Positions 30,215-41,341 of a DNA stretch of 64,000 nucleotides are shown one piece after another (the stretch's first letter is position 1; every line of letters begins with the position of its first letter). The DNA lies in contig CAJJBY010000007.1 in assembly GCA_905182545.1 (NCBI GenBank), positions 274,407 through 338,406 on the forward strand. The letters run 5' to 3'. The stretch is from an uncultured Candidatus Puniceispirillum sp. (GTDB lineage: Bacteria > Pseudomonadota > Alphaproteobacteria > Puniceispirillales > Puniceispirillaceae). Made by a program: the position numbers and the translations under genes. The notes below the pieces were generated by a model. The model saw nothing but the letters and a program-made list of their open reading frames with translations, ran no database searches and was not told where the DNA came from.

Positions 30215-31735
30215 TTAATGAATATTTGTGAAAAAACTTGCAATGGCAAGCAAAAGCGCAAGCAGGGCAATGCGCCCGGGCCATGTTGGCGGCGATGGGG
30301 CAATTGGTCTTTGCTGTGCGGCTTCGAAAGCGCTGAGTAATTTTGGCACGCGCGCCATGATTTGTATCAACTCATCAACAAGCTGTTCGGCGCGTTTTTT
30401 CACCCCTGCCTCATGCCGCATCCATGATTCGGCCATTGGCCGTGCTAATTGCCACATATCGGCTTTGGGGTTTAATTGCCGGGCAACGCCTTCGGCCATC
30501 ATCATGGTTTTTTGCAAAAGATTATATTGCGGTTGCACCTCGATTTCAAAGCGGGTCGCAAGCTGGAAAATCTGTCCTAGAACAACGCCAAGCGAGACTT
30601 CACCAAGCGGTTTGCCCATCACTGGATCAGCAACAGCGCGAACCGATTGCGAAAATTGATGAACCGAAACCCCCTCGCCAAGCATGCCAGCCTCTTTATG
30701 TAATTTGGCAACCATATCATAATCGCGGTCAAGCATCGCGCTGAGCAACCGCGCCAGAAACAGCCGGTCTTGAAAATCAAGATAGCCCATAATGCCAAAA
30801 TCAATTGGCACCAGCGTGCCATCGGCGCGAACGAAAATATTGCCAGGATGCATATCGGCATGGAAATAGCCGTCGCGAAACACCTGATTGAAAAAGCTGC
30901 GCGCCGCAAATTCGGTAATTTTTCCGATATCATGACCAGCCTTGGTCAGTCGGTCGACATCATCAATCCGGATGCCATCGATCCATTCAATGATCAACAT
31001 GCCTTTGGTGCTGTTTTCCAAATCCACCCATGGCACATAAATACCCTCATCATCGCGCATATTATCGGCAAGCCGTCCTGCTGCTGCCGCTTCAAGGCGC
31101 AGATCAAGCTCCATCTCTGAAAGCTGCTTGAACTGCTTCACCGCTGTCACCAGATGCAGGCGCCGAAGGCCGGGCGCCAGCCATTGCAGAATTTGCGCCA
31201 ATGAATAGAAAAGCGCCGTATCTGCCAGCATATGTTTTTCAATATCGGGGCGAAGCAATTTAACCGCCACCTCACGCCCGTCGCAAAGCGTGGCTCGATG
31301 AACCTGCGCAATCGACGCGGCGGCAACCGCCGCATCGTCAAACTGGCTGAATAATGTCTCGATGGGTTGGCCAATCTGTTTGGCAACCATCTGGCGTGCC
31401 CTTGCGGCGGCAAAAGGCGGTAAACGGTCTTGAAGCATGGTCAGTGACTGGCCAAGCTCGGGGCCAATCAGATCGGCGCGTGTTGATAAAGCCTGGCCAA
31501 ATTTGATAAAGCCCGGCCCTAGCCTGACCAAGGCCTGACATAAGGCACCGCCAGCGTCATTTACCGCGCTTTTCGAACGTACCGCCTTATCAAGAAGCTG
31601 GCAGCAATGCCGCAACCAGCTTGGCAAAAGTGTAATCTGGGCAACATGCCCCAAAACCCCCGCACGCCCCAGATGCCACGCAATATGTGGCAACCGCATG
31701 AGCGCGCGAATCATGGACAGGCTGCGCTTTGCCAT
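30215..31735 (-). CDS. ubiB: Ubiquinone biosynthesis protein UbiB (ADCK/ABC1 kinase-like)
   Basis: Atypical membrane-associated kinase/ATPase required for ubiquinone synthesis. The family-specific KxGQ motif is FIKFGQALSTRADLIGPE, the alanine-rich nucleotide loop is AAASIAQVHRA, and the catalytic loop and metal site are FHADMHPGNIFV and PIDFGIMGYLD. The C-terminal hydrophobic stretch RIALLALLLAIASFF is the expected membrane anchor. I use the ATG at 31735 (MAKRSLSMIRALMRL, 506 residues), which abuts the ubiE stop; the open frame extends ten residues further. Together with ubiE upstream it forms a quinone-synthesis operon, and its stop lies 84 bases before the coaBC start. Confidence 0.94.
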   Translation of the reverse strand: MAKRSLSMIRALMRLPHIAWHLGRAGVLGHVAQITLLPSWLRHCCQLLDKAVRSKSAVNDAGGALCQALVRLGPGFIKFGQALSTRADLIGPELGQSLTMLQDRLPPFAAARARQMVAKQIGQPIETLFSQFDDAAVAAASIAQVHRATLCDGREVAVKLLRPDIEKHMLADTALFYSLAQILQWLAPGLRRLHLVTAVKQFKQLSEMELDLRLEAAAAGRLADNMRDDEGIYVPWVDLENSTKGMLIIEWIDGIRIDDVDRLTKAGHDIGKITEFAARSFFNQVFRDGYFHADMHPGNIFVRADGTLVPIDFGIMGYLDFQDRLFLARLLSAMLDRDYDMVAKLHKEAGMLGEGVSVHQFSQSVRAVADPVMGKPLGEVSLGVVLGQIFQLATRFEIEVQPQYNLLQKTMMMAEGVARQLNPKADMWQLARPMAESWMRHEAGVKKRAEQLVDELIQIMARVPKLLSAFEAAQQRPIAPSPPTWPGRIALLALLLAIASFFTNIH

Positions 31736-32545
31736 TAATCGAGCTTCCAGCCAGAATGGATACAAGCGATTCCCGCTGACAGGCTGCGCACCCGGACTTG
31801 CGCAAAGCCAGCTTCGGCAAACATATCGGCAAGCATTTCCTTGCTTGGAAAAGTGCGGATCGATTCGGCCAGATAGCGATAGCTATCTGCATCACCAGCG
31901 ATAACCTGTCCCATTACGGGCAAAATATTAAACGAAAAACTGTCATATAATTTTGCCAAAGGGCGGCTTTGCACATGCGAAAATTCAAGACATAAAAACC
32001 GTCCGCCTGGCTTGAGAATCCGATAAGCTTCATGCAAGGCTGCCTGCCGATCGGTGACATTGCGCAACCCAAAGGCAATGGTCACAAAATCAGCGCTATG
32101 ATCATCAAACGGAAGGGATTCGGCATTGGCAACGCACCAGCTAAGCTCGATGCGCCAGACGCTGCAAATCACGCCGTCCGCGCCCCGCCTCAAGCATGGC
32201 GTGATTGATGTCGGTGATACAGGCCTCGCCGCCGCCGCCGTGTAAAAACCGCAAACTGATATCGCCAGTGCCCCCAGCAAGATCAATCAGCTTTTGATGC
32301 GGTTGCGGTGCCATCCAGTCAATCATCGCCGCTTTCCAAAGCCGGTGAATGCCGCCACTCATCACATCATTCATAATGTCATAACGATTGGCAACCGAAT
32401 CAAACACGCCGCGCACCATGCGCGCTTTGTCGGCACGCTGGATGGTGCGAAAGCCAAAATCTATGGTATCGTCATCACGATCCGCAGTGCGCGGCGGTGA
32501 TATGGTCTGATCCGCTTTGTCAAAAGCAGGGTCTGTCATGATCAA
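31735..32545 (-). CDS. ubiE: Ubiquinone/menaquinone C-methyltransferase UbiE, one frameshift
   Basis: SAM-dependent C-methyltransferase of ubiquinone (and menaquinone) synthesis. The N-terminal part reads FGFRTIQRADKARMVRGVFD and SVANRYDIMNDVMSGGIHRLW, then motif I KLIDLAGGTGDISLRFL. The frame ends at a TAG at 32141-32143 after RLAHRA. About one base around 32149 must change to connect it to ELSWCVANAESLPF, followed by FGLRNVTDRQAALHEAYRILKPGGRFLCLEFS, a diagnostic UbiE block, and the SAGIACIHSGWKLD C-terminus. Both halves are unmistakable, so this is one gene with an indel. The stop overlaps the ubiB ATG. Divergent from mutM. Confidence 0.92.
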
Positions 32546-32687
32546 AATCCTAATATTGCGAAACGCAAGCCTATCTATATCAGTCCGGAGCCAATTTCGA
32601 AATGATCTTCACCAATTCATTTAACGCTTTGGTCTGTCACCATGCGGGTTTGCCAGTTCCATCGCCATTTGCAACAAGGATCGTCTA

Positions 32688-33527
32688 ATGCCTGAATTGC
32701 CCGAGGTGGAAACCGTCAAGCTGGCTTTGATCCCCGCTTTGCAGGGGCGAACCGTGTTATCGGCTTTTGTTGGTCGTAAGGATTTGCGCTGGCCATTGCC
32801 CGAAAATCTGGCTGAACGTCTGACTGGACGCCAATTTACCCGTCTTGCGCGGCGCGGAAAATATGTGGTGATGATGCTTGATAATGATGAGGTGCTTTTG
32901 CTTCATCTTGGCATGTCAGGCTCGATACGCATCCATGAAGACAAGCCAGCGCTTGGCAAACATGATCATTTCATGCTGGAAATGGCACCGGCAGATGATC
33001 AAGGTGGGTCATCCTATGTTGTGCTAAGTGACCCGCGCCGTTTTGGCTGGATTGATCTTTTTGCCGAATCGGCGATGGCTGATCATAAATTACTGGCCAG
33101 CATGGGGCCCGAACCGCTTGGTAATGAATTTTCCAGCGCGCATCTTGAAGCCGTTTTCAAAGGCCGAACTGGCCCGGTCAAGAATGCGCTGTTAAACCAG
33201 CAGCTGGTGGCTGGGATTGGCAATATCTATGCGAGTGAAGCTTTGTTCTATGCGCAGATTTCGCCGCGGCGCAAGGCGGGTTCGATTCGTGGTCAACGTG
33301 CCGCGCGGCTTGCCAATTCGGTTGTCACGGTTTTGCGGGCCGCTATTGAAGATGGCGGCACATCGCTTCGCGATCATGTTCAACCCGGCGGTGAAATCGG
33401 TTATTTCGTGCAGCGTCTTGCCGTTTATGGCCGCGCTGGCAAGCCCTGTCCAGTTTGCGCCACACCGATTAAAACCTTGATCCAGTCAGGCCGATCCAGC
33501 TTTTACTGTTCTCGTTGCCAAGGCTAG
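32688..33527 (+). CDS. mutM: Formamidopyrimidine-DNA glycosylase
   Basis: Bifunctional glycosylase/AP lyase that excises 8-oxoguanine and ring-opened purines. N-terminal MPELPEVETVK contains the catalytic Pro and Glu. RLARRGKYVVMML holds the conserved Lys, GIGNIYASEALF the H2TH motif, and the C-terminus is a C4 zinc finger: CPVCATPIKTL... followed by YCSRCQG. 279 residues, full length. The ATG at 32688 lies 142 bases from the divergent ubiE start. Typical alphaproteobacterial position between ubiE and rpsT-dnaA. Confidence 0.97.
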   Translation: MPELPEVETVKLALIPALQGRTVLSAFVGRKDLRWPLPENLAERLTGRQFTRLARRGKYVVMMLDNDEVLLLHLGMSGSIRIHEDKPALGKHDHFMLEMAPADDQGGSSYVVLSDPRRFGWIDLFAESAMADHKLLASMGPEPLGNEFSSAHLEAVFKGRTGPVKNALLNQQLVAGIGNIYASEALFYAQISPRRKAGSIRGQRAARLANSVVTVLRAAIEDGGTSLRDHVQPGGEIGYFVQRLAVYGRAGKPCPVCATPIKTLIQSGRSSFYCSRCQG

Positions 33528-33582
33528 GTTTCACCGTTAGGTTTATAGCCAGCACTCAACCAAACAAAAGCGGTAATTTTAC

Positions 33583-33985
33583 ATGAATCTGTCCCGTCAC
33601 AAAAAAGCATCAGCGTTAACCTGCGGTTTCGCCACGGCTTTAATGGTGCTGATGCTGATTGGTGGTCAGTTTCTGATTGGCAAGCCTGCCAAAGCTGAAA
33701 CGCAGCAGCATCGCTGGGCAGGTGATGTGCCAATTATGCAGGGCTGGCAAATCGAGCCTGAATTAGGCTTTGCCTTTGATTCGCCAAATGGCCGCATCGT
33801 TATGATTTTTGCGTCAACATCGGCAGATGAAGATGACATCATGGCATTTTATGGCCAGACCTTGGCCCAGCTTGGCTGGACGGGTGGTGCTGGAAATTGG
33901 GTTCGCGACTGCGGAAAAGCTGGTGATTGGCAAGGTCCAAACGGCACGCGGCGCGCTTTGGCGGCTGATGTTGCAACCGCGCTAG
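33583..33985 (+). CDS. Small exported protein of unknown function, one frameshift
   Basis: I do not recognise this protein. It starts MNLSRHKKASALTCGFATAL with a hydrophobic core (ATALMVLMLIGGQFLIG) and a signal-peptidase-like site KPAKAE, so it is probably exported. The mature part has MQGWQIEPELGFAFDSPNGRIVMIFA and then DIMAFYGQTLAQLGWTGG, a 'FYxxxLxxLGW' pattern seen in several families of small exported proteins. The continuous frame runs to 34026 with an odd composition. A one-base shift at about 33910 instead gives EKLVIGKVQTARGALWRLML and a stop at 33983-33985, which looks far more natural. About 133 residues after repair. In relatives this slot between mutM and rpsT often holds an enoyl-CoA hydratase, so the gene is a local difference. 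Confidence 0.6.
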
Positions 33986-34064
33986 TCACGGCCAAACGCT
34001 GCATCGAGCGCTACAGCCAAGGCTGAGCGCTAAAAGTCACATCTTAGCATGATGGCAAAAGCGC

Positions 34065-34094
34065 TTGACGATGATAGCAAAAAAAGCTTATAAG
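34065..34094 (+). promoter_or_regulatory. Sigma-70-type promoter for rpsT
   Basis: TTGACG at 34065-34070 and TATAAG at 34089-34094 with an 18-base spacer (or TTATAA at 34088 with 17). It sits 48 bases before the rpsT start, leaving a short leader with a GGGACG purine stretch ahead of the ATG at 34142. Confidence 0.6.
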
Positions 34095-34141
34095 CCCGCT
34101 TCAGTAAAGTTTTTATCGAACGACAGGGACGTAAAAATCCG

Positions 34142-34408
34142 ATGGCAAATCACAAGTCTTCCAAAAAGCGGATCATCCGCAACGCCAACCGCGCCTTAAT
34201 CAATGGCGCTCGTATGAGCCGGATCCGCACTTTTGTGAAAAAAGTCGAAACAGCAATCGCTGAAGGCGATGCTGGTGTGGCGCGTGAAGCACTTCGTCAG
34301 GCGCAGCCAGAAATGCAGCGCGGCGTATCACGCGGCATTCTTCACAAAAACACCGTATCACGCAAAATTTCACGCCTTGCGGCGCGCGTCAAAGCCCTCG
34401 CAGCGTAA
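34142..34408 (+). CDS. rpsT: Ribosomal protein S20
   Basis: Primary 16S-binding protein of the small subunit, and a reported inhibitor of ornithine decarboxylase in E. coli. 88 residues, highly basic, with [19 protein letters not shown] at the N-terminus and [26 protein letters not shown] at the C-terminus, both diagnostic. The placement directly ahead of dnaA is common in alphaproteobacteria. A strong terminator follows, so dnaA needs its own promoter. Confidence 0.97.
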   Translation: MANHKSSKKRIIRNANRALINGARMSRIRTFVKKVETAIAEGDAGVAREALRQAQPEMQRGVSRGILHKNTVSRKISRLAARVKALAA

Positions 34409-34460
34409 CTTGCCGATCGCCTAAACGGCGATTCGCATCCAAATCACAACTCGAAATTGA

Positions 34461-34498
34461 AAATGCCTGCTCCTCAAAATGAGGGGCGGGCATTTTTT
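34461..34498 (+). terminator. Intrinsic terminator after rpsT
   Basis: A 15-base arm AAATGCCTGCTCCTC (34461-34475) pairs with GAGGGGCGGGCATTT (34481-34495), with two G-U pairs, across an AAAAT loop and is followed by more T. It lies 52 bases past the rpsT stop. Confidence 0.9.
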
Positions 34499-34859
34499 TG
34501 CCGGTTTTTGAGACTCAATATCCGAGTCATGCCGTGATCTGGTGGTTGGCGCAGCTTACCAGATCAACAGCAGTTAGCGACAAGGCTTCGCATGCAAGGT
34601 CAGCTATTTGCGATTCGGCAATTGATTGTGTTCAATTTTTTGATGAATTGGTGGTTTTCGCGCAAGATTAATGTCAATAAAAATAACCGCACATTTGGCA
34701 AGTTTATTTTGCTTTTGACGGGCTTTGGTCTCTTGCAACAAGGGCAAAAAAATCGTTACTGTGTGTCAATCCTTGAAGTGGGTTCCGGGCGCAGCATTCG
34801 CTGCTTAGCCAGCCTCCAATTAGGGCAAAATTAACCGAAACCCGTTGGAGGCTTTGCAG
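34499..34859 (+). promoter_or_regulatory. dnaA upstream region with a hairpin over the ribosome-binding site
   Basis: 361 non-coding bases, AT-rich in 34590-34720. AGCCTCCAA (34811-34819) is perfectly complementary to TTGGAGGCT (34845-34853), which contains the Shine-Dalgarno TTGGAGG of dnaA, seven bases before its ATG. Within the loop GGG (34823-34825) can also pair with CCC (34841-34843), extending the structure. The hairpin lacks a T run, so it is not a terminator. TTGACG near 34716 is a possible -35 but lacks a good -10. No DnaA box in this stretch. An open frame at 34592-34834 has no protein-like features. Confidence 0.5.
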
Positions 34860-36353
34860 ATGTCTGGTGATATGTCGAACAATCCCGATACTAAGCTAGC
34901 CTCTTATCCACAAGATAGCAGCGGGCGAAACCAAACAGCATCAGCAGCCATCAGCCACCAGCGAAGAGCAGGCGAATACAGGCCTGCTGGGGCCGGGTAA
35001 ATCTGCGTATGCGAAAAGATATTGGTGATGCCGCTTGGCGTCACTGGATCAAGCCTTTGCGCATTAGCCGCCTTGAAGATGGCACCTTGACCCTTGAGGC
35101 CGAATCAACTTTGGCGCGTGAACGTGTCAGCAGCCAATATGCCGATCGGTTGCGGGTTATCTCGGCGGCTGAATTCAATGATGTATCACCGTCGATTCGG
35201 CATGTTGAGGTGCGGCTTGCCAGCAACCGCGCTCGCAGCGGCCAGCCGCATCGGCTAAGCGAGCAGAAACAGGCGCCAGCTGCAGGCACATTCGGCGATC
35301 ACTGGATCGGCAACCGAACGGCGTGATGATCTGATGGCGGGTCTTGATCCGCGCTATACATTTGCAAATTTTGTTGTTGGCAAGCCAAATGAGCTGGCTT
35401 TTGCCGTTGCCCGCCGGACCGCCGAAAGCGAGAAAGTGGCCTTTAACCCTCTATTTCTCTATGGCGGGGTTGGTCTTGGCAAAACGCATCTTATGCATGC
35501 CATTGCTTGGCATATCCGCCAGCAATCACCATCGCGCAAGGTATTATATCTGTCGGCTGAAAAATTCATGTATCGCTTTGTTCGCGCTTTGCGCTTTCGC
35601 GATACGATGTCATTCAAAGAACAATTCCGTTCGGTTGATGTTTTGATGATTGATGATGTGCAATTCATCAGTGGCAAGGATTCAACCCAAGAAGAATTTT
35701 TCCACACATTTAATGCGCTTGTCGAAGATGGGCGCCAAGTCATCATCTCAGCCGATAAATCACCAACCGATCTTGAAGGCATGGAAGAGCGGCTTCGCTC
35801 GCGCCTTGGCTGGGGCATGGTGGCTGATATCCATCCTGCCGATTATGAATTGCGGCTTGGCATCTTGCAGTCAAAGGCTGAACAGGCACCGGTGCAAATT
35901 GCCGATAAAGTGCTGGAATTCATGGCGCATCGCATTGTCAGCAATGTTCGCGAACTCGAAGGTGCGTTAAACCGCATTTTGGCGCATGCCATGCTTGTTG
36001 GTCGGGAAATCACCATCGAAAGCGCGGCTGAATTATTGGCTGATCTGCTTCGTGCGAGCAGCCGTCAGGTCAGTGTTGATGCGATCCAGAAACGCGTTGC
36101 CGCACATTATGATGTTCGGGTTAGCGAAATGTTCTCGGCTCGCCGGTCACGCGATATTGCGCGGCCACGGCAGGTGGCCATGTATCTTGCGAAAAACCTG
36201 ACCTCGCTATCATATCCTGATATCGGGCGGCAATTTGGCGGGCGTGACCATACAACGGTTATGCATGCTGTTAAAACCATCGAATCACTGTCAAAAAGTG
36301 ACGGTCAGCTTGCCGAAGATGTGCAGCTGTTAAAATCGATTTTAGCGGGCTAA
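34860..36353 (+). CDS. dnaA: Chromosomal replication initiator DnaA, two frameshifts
   Basis: AAA+ initiator of replication. Starts at the ATG at 34860 behind TTGGAGG. The first frame ([19 protein letters not shown]) ends at a TAA near 35000. Domain I continues one frame over as [20 protein letters not shown] and [20 protein letters not shown]. After the variable domain II linker the original frame resumes around 35260-35310 ([20 protein letters not shown]) and runs uninterrupted. Domain III has Walker [14 protein letters not shown], Walker [11 protein letters not shown] and sensor [17 protein letters not shown]. Domain IV has the DNA-binding signature [16 protein letters not shown]. The two indels compensate, near 34985 and near 35260-35310. 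The gene is essential, so these should be sequence errors. It heads a dnaA-dnaN-recF-gyrB block. Confidence 0.95.
34904..34912 (+). promoter_or_regulatory. DnaA box inside the dnaA 5' coding region
   Basis: TTATCCACA, a perfect match to the consensus 9-mer, 44 bases after the start codon. A single box is weak evidence by itself, but its position at the start of dnaA suggests possible autoregulation. No second consensus box was found in the flanking intergenic regions. Confidence 0.45.
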
Positions 36354-36530
36354 GAATCGGCTTTTTTCATGACCGAATCCGGCTTCGCGCCATGTCAGGC
36401 GCGAATCGGTAAAAATTCAATATTTTGATGCTTGTTTGTTAATCTCATGCTATATTTTGTATATAGCGTGGATTGGCCAGAAACCGGTATCGTAATTATA
36501 CGACAACTGCCCTAAAAGAAGAGAAAGCTG
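36354..36530. promoter_or_regulatory. dnaA-dnaN spacer with two dyads
   Basis: 177 non-coding bases. TTCGCGCC (36384-36391) pairs with GGCGCGAA (36398-36405), a stable hairpin 30 bases past dnaA but without a T tail. Further on, GCTATAT-TTTGT-ATATAGC (36449-36467) is a perfect 7-5-7 dyad in AT-rich DNA 64 bases before the dnaN start, where the dnaN promoter is expected. It could be an operator or part of the promoter (TATATT, TATAGC). Confidence 0.4.
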
Positions 36531-37634
36531 ATGAAACTGACCATTGATCGTATGAGCTTATTGCGGCCCCTGGGTCATGTGCAATCCGTTGTTGAACGGC
36601 GCAATACAATTCCCATTCTCGCCAATGTCGTGCTTCGTGCCGAAGAGGGTGAATTATTGCTAACCGCAACCGATATGGATATGGATATTGCCACCGAGGT
36701 TGGTTGTTCGGTGATGACATCCGGTACAACCACCTTGTCGGCGCATCTGCTGTATGACATTGCCCGTAAATTGCCCGATGGTGCCGAGGTCGAAATCGCG
36801 GTCAATGACGGCCATGCCATGGTTAGTGCCGGACGCTCTAGCTTTCGGCTGCCAACCTTGCCGGTTGAGGATTTTCCGGCGATCAGCAGCAATGAATTGC
36901 CGGTGAATTTCTCGCTTACTGCCGCTGACATGCGGGATTTGATTGATACCACAAGATTTGCCATTTCGACTGAAGAAACGCGCTATTACCTGAATGGTAT
37001 TTATATTCACAAGGCCGAATCTGGTGAATTATGCGCCGTGGCAACCGATGGGCATCGTCTGGCGATGACCCGTCAGGCATTGCCGTCAGGTGCCGCGCAG
37101 ATGCCGTCAATTATTTTGCCACGCAAAGCCGTTAGCGAATTGCGCAAGCTGCTTGATGATTTTGACGGTGATGTTTTTGTCGGCCTGTCCGAAACACGGG
37201 CTGAATTTCGGTTTGGCGTTGTGCGTCTGACCAGCAAATTGATCGATGGCACCTTCCCTGATTATACGCGCGTCATTCCGGTTGGAAATGACCGTATCAT
37301 GCAGGTTGATGTCAGCGCTTTTTCCGCTGCGGTTGATCGTGTATCGACAATCGCTTCTGAAAAATCGCGGTCGGTCAAAATGGGTCTTAAACCAGGCGTT
37401 TTAACCTTGTCTGCCAGCAATACCGACGCCTCTAGCGCGACCGAAGAATTGGAAGTTAGCTATGATGGCCCTGAAATGGAAATCGGCTTTAATGCGCGTT
37501 ATCTGTTGGATATTGCCGGTCAGGTCAATAGCGATATGGTTGAATTTGCGCTGGCTGATCAGGGGTCGCCAAGCTTGGTACGCGCCCCGGCTGATGAAGC
37601 GAGTTTGTTTGTTTTGATGCCAATGCGTGTGTGA
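36531..37634 (+). CDS. dnaN: DNA polymerase III beta subunit (sliding clamp)
   Basis: Ring-shaped processivity clamp. 367 residues, normal length, in three repeated domains. Typical segments are MKLTIDRMSLLRPLGHVQSVVERRNTIPILANV at the N-terminus (residues 1-33, quoted only in part by family recognition), TDMDMDIATEV, EETRYYLNGIYIHK, VATDGHRLAMTR, and the C-terminal SLFVLMPMRV, which is the canonical M-P-M-R/x-V ending. ATG at 36531 behind AGAAGAGAAAG. Followed by recF after seven bases. Confidence 0.97.
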   Translation: MKLTIDRMSLLRPLGHVQSVVERRNTIPILANVVLRAEEGELLLTATDMDMDIATEVGCSVMTSGTTTLSAHLLYDIARKLPDGAEVEIAVNDGHAMVSAGRSSFRLPTLPVEDFPAISSNELPVNFSLTAADMRDLIDTTRFAISTEETRYYLNGIYIHKAESGELCAVATDGHRLAMTRQALPSGAAQMPSIILPRKAVSELRKLLDDFDGDVFVGLSETRAEFRFGVVRLTSKLIDGTFPDYTRVIPVGNDRIMQVDVSAFSAAVDRVSTIASEKSRSVKMGLKPGVLTLSASNTDASSATEELEVSYDGPEMEIGFNARYLLDIAGQVNSDMVEFALADQGSPSLVRAPADEASLFVLMPMRV

Positions 37635-37641
37635 GTGACAT

Positions 37642-38876
37642 TTGCCTAGCGTTTCGCCAAAGATAAAACCGGTTGTTGCCCTTGAGGTTGATAATGCGAA
37701 TGCTTCTAAACGCAGTTGGCTGTCGCGTCTAAAACTGGATCATTTCCGTAATTACCAAAAAGCCGATCTTGCTATCCATGCCGGTCAATTGGTGATTCTT
37801 GGCGATAATGGTGCTGGCAAGACCAATCTATTAGAGGCGGTGTCATTGTTGGCACCCGGGCGCGGCATGCGGCGCGCCAAAACCGAACATCTGGCTTATC
37901 GGGCAAGCGGTTTTGAGACTGCATGCGGCATTGCTGATAATGATGATGCTGACCGGCTTGATTGGGCTGTTGCGGCCACGCTGGAAAATGAAGATGGCAA
38001 TGTGCAAATCGGCACGGGCGTTCCGCCGTCGGCAAAACAGGGCAACCGGATCATGCGCCTTGAAGGTGTGACGGTTTCACAGGCCGATCTTGGCGGCCGT
38101 CTGGCGGTGTCATGGCTGACCCCGCAGATGGATGGTATTTTTCTGGACAGTCCAGCGGCGCGGCGGCGCTTTCTTGATCGGTTGGTGATTGCTTTTGATC
38201 CGGCGCATATTGGCCGCATGTCGCGCTATGAAAAGGCGCTTCGTCAACGCGCGCATCTGCTAACCGAACAACGTGGTGATGATTCGTGGTTCAGCGCGCT
38301 TGAATCGGTTCTTGCCGAAACCGCGGTGGCAGTGACTGCAGCGCGGCAATCGCTGATCAAGGCGTTAAACCAAGAAGCGGCGCGTGGCTGGTTTGGCTTT
38401 CCCGGAGTTGAGCTATTGCTTGGCGGCGATACCGAAAACTGGTTATCAGACATGCCTGCGCTTGCGGTTGAAGATCAATTGATGCTTGCCGCCCGTACCG
38501 CAAGGCTGAATGGTGATCTTGCCATGCCCGGCCCGCATGCCAGTGAATTTCAGGCTTTGCATCTTGCCAGTCAGGTGCCGGCAAATCGGGCATCGACAGG
38601 ACAGCAAAAAGCCATGCTTATTGCGGTGATTTTGGCGCATGCCCGATTGCAGGATCGGCGGCTTGGGCGGGTGCCGGTAATGTTGTTTGACGATGTGGCG
38701 GCGCATCTTGATGCCAAGCGGCGCGGCGCGCTGTTTGACGCGGTGCAATCGCTTGGCGGCCAATGCTGGTACAGCGGTACCGATGATGGACAATTTAAAG
38801 AGCTTTTGAAAACAGCACAATTTGTGAAGATTTTGCCAGCAAAAATTGCTGGCGAAACACCAATCTTTGAGGTGAT

Positions 38877-38880
<4 letters not shown>
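37642..38880 (+). CDS. recF: DNA replication and repair protein RecF
   Basis: SMC-like ATPase that loads RecA at gaps via RecOR. Walker A is [21 protein letters not shown] and the signature and Walker B regions are [18 protein letters not shown] and [13 protein letters not shown]. The early [17 protein letters not shown] is the characteristic RecF N-terminus. The gene starts at a TTG at 37642, giving 412 residues, slightly longer than the ~370-390 norm because of ~25 extra N-terminal residues; an internal start nearer LSRLKL is possible. Its stop overlaps the gyrB start (ATGA at 38877). Confidence 0.93.
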
Positions 38881-41305
<2,425 letters not shown>

Positions 41306-41341
41306 TGCTGGCTAGAAACCAGCAAAAATAAAGGACATAGC

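Noticed and set aside
34592..34834. Small gene upstream of dnaA
   Set aside because: The 80-residue frame has no family features, overlaps the hairpin region and has no good ribosome-binding site.
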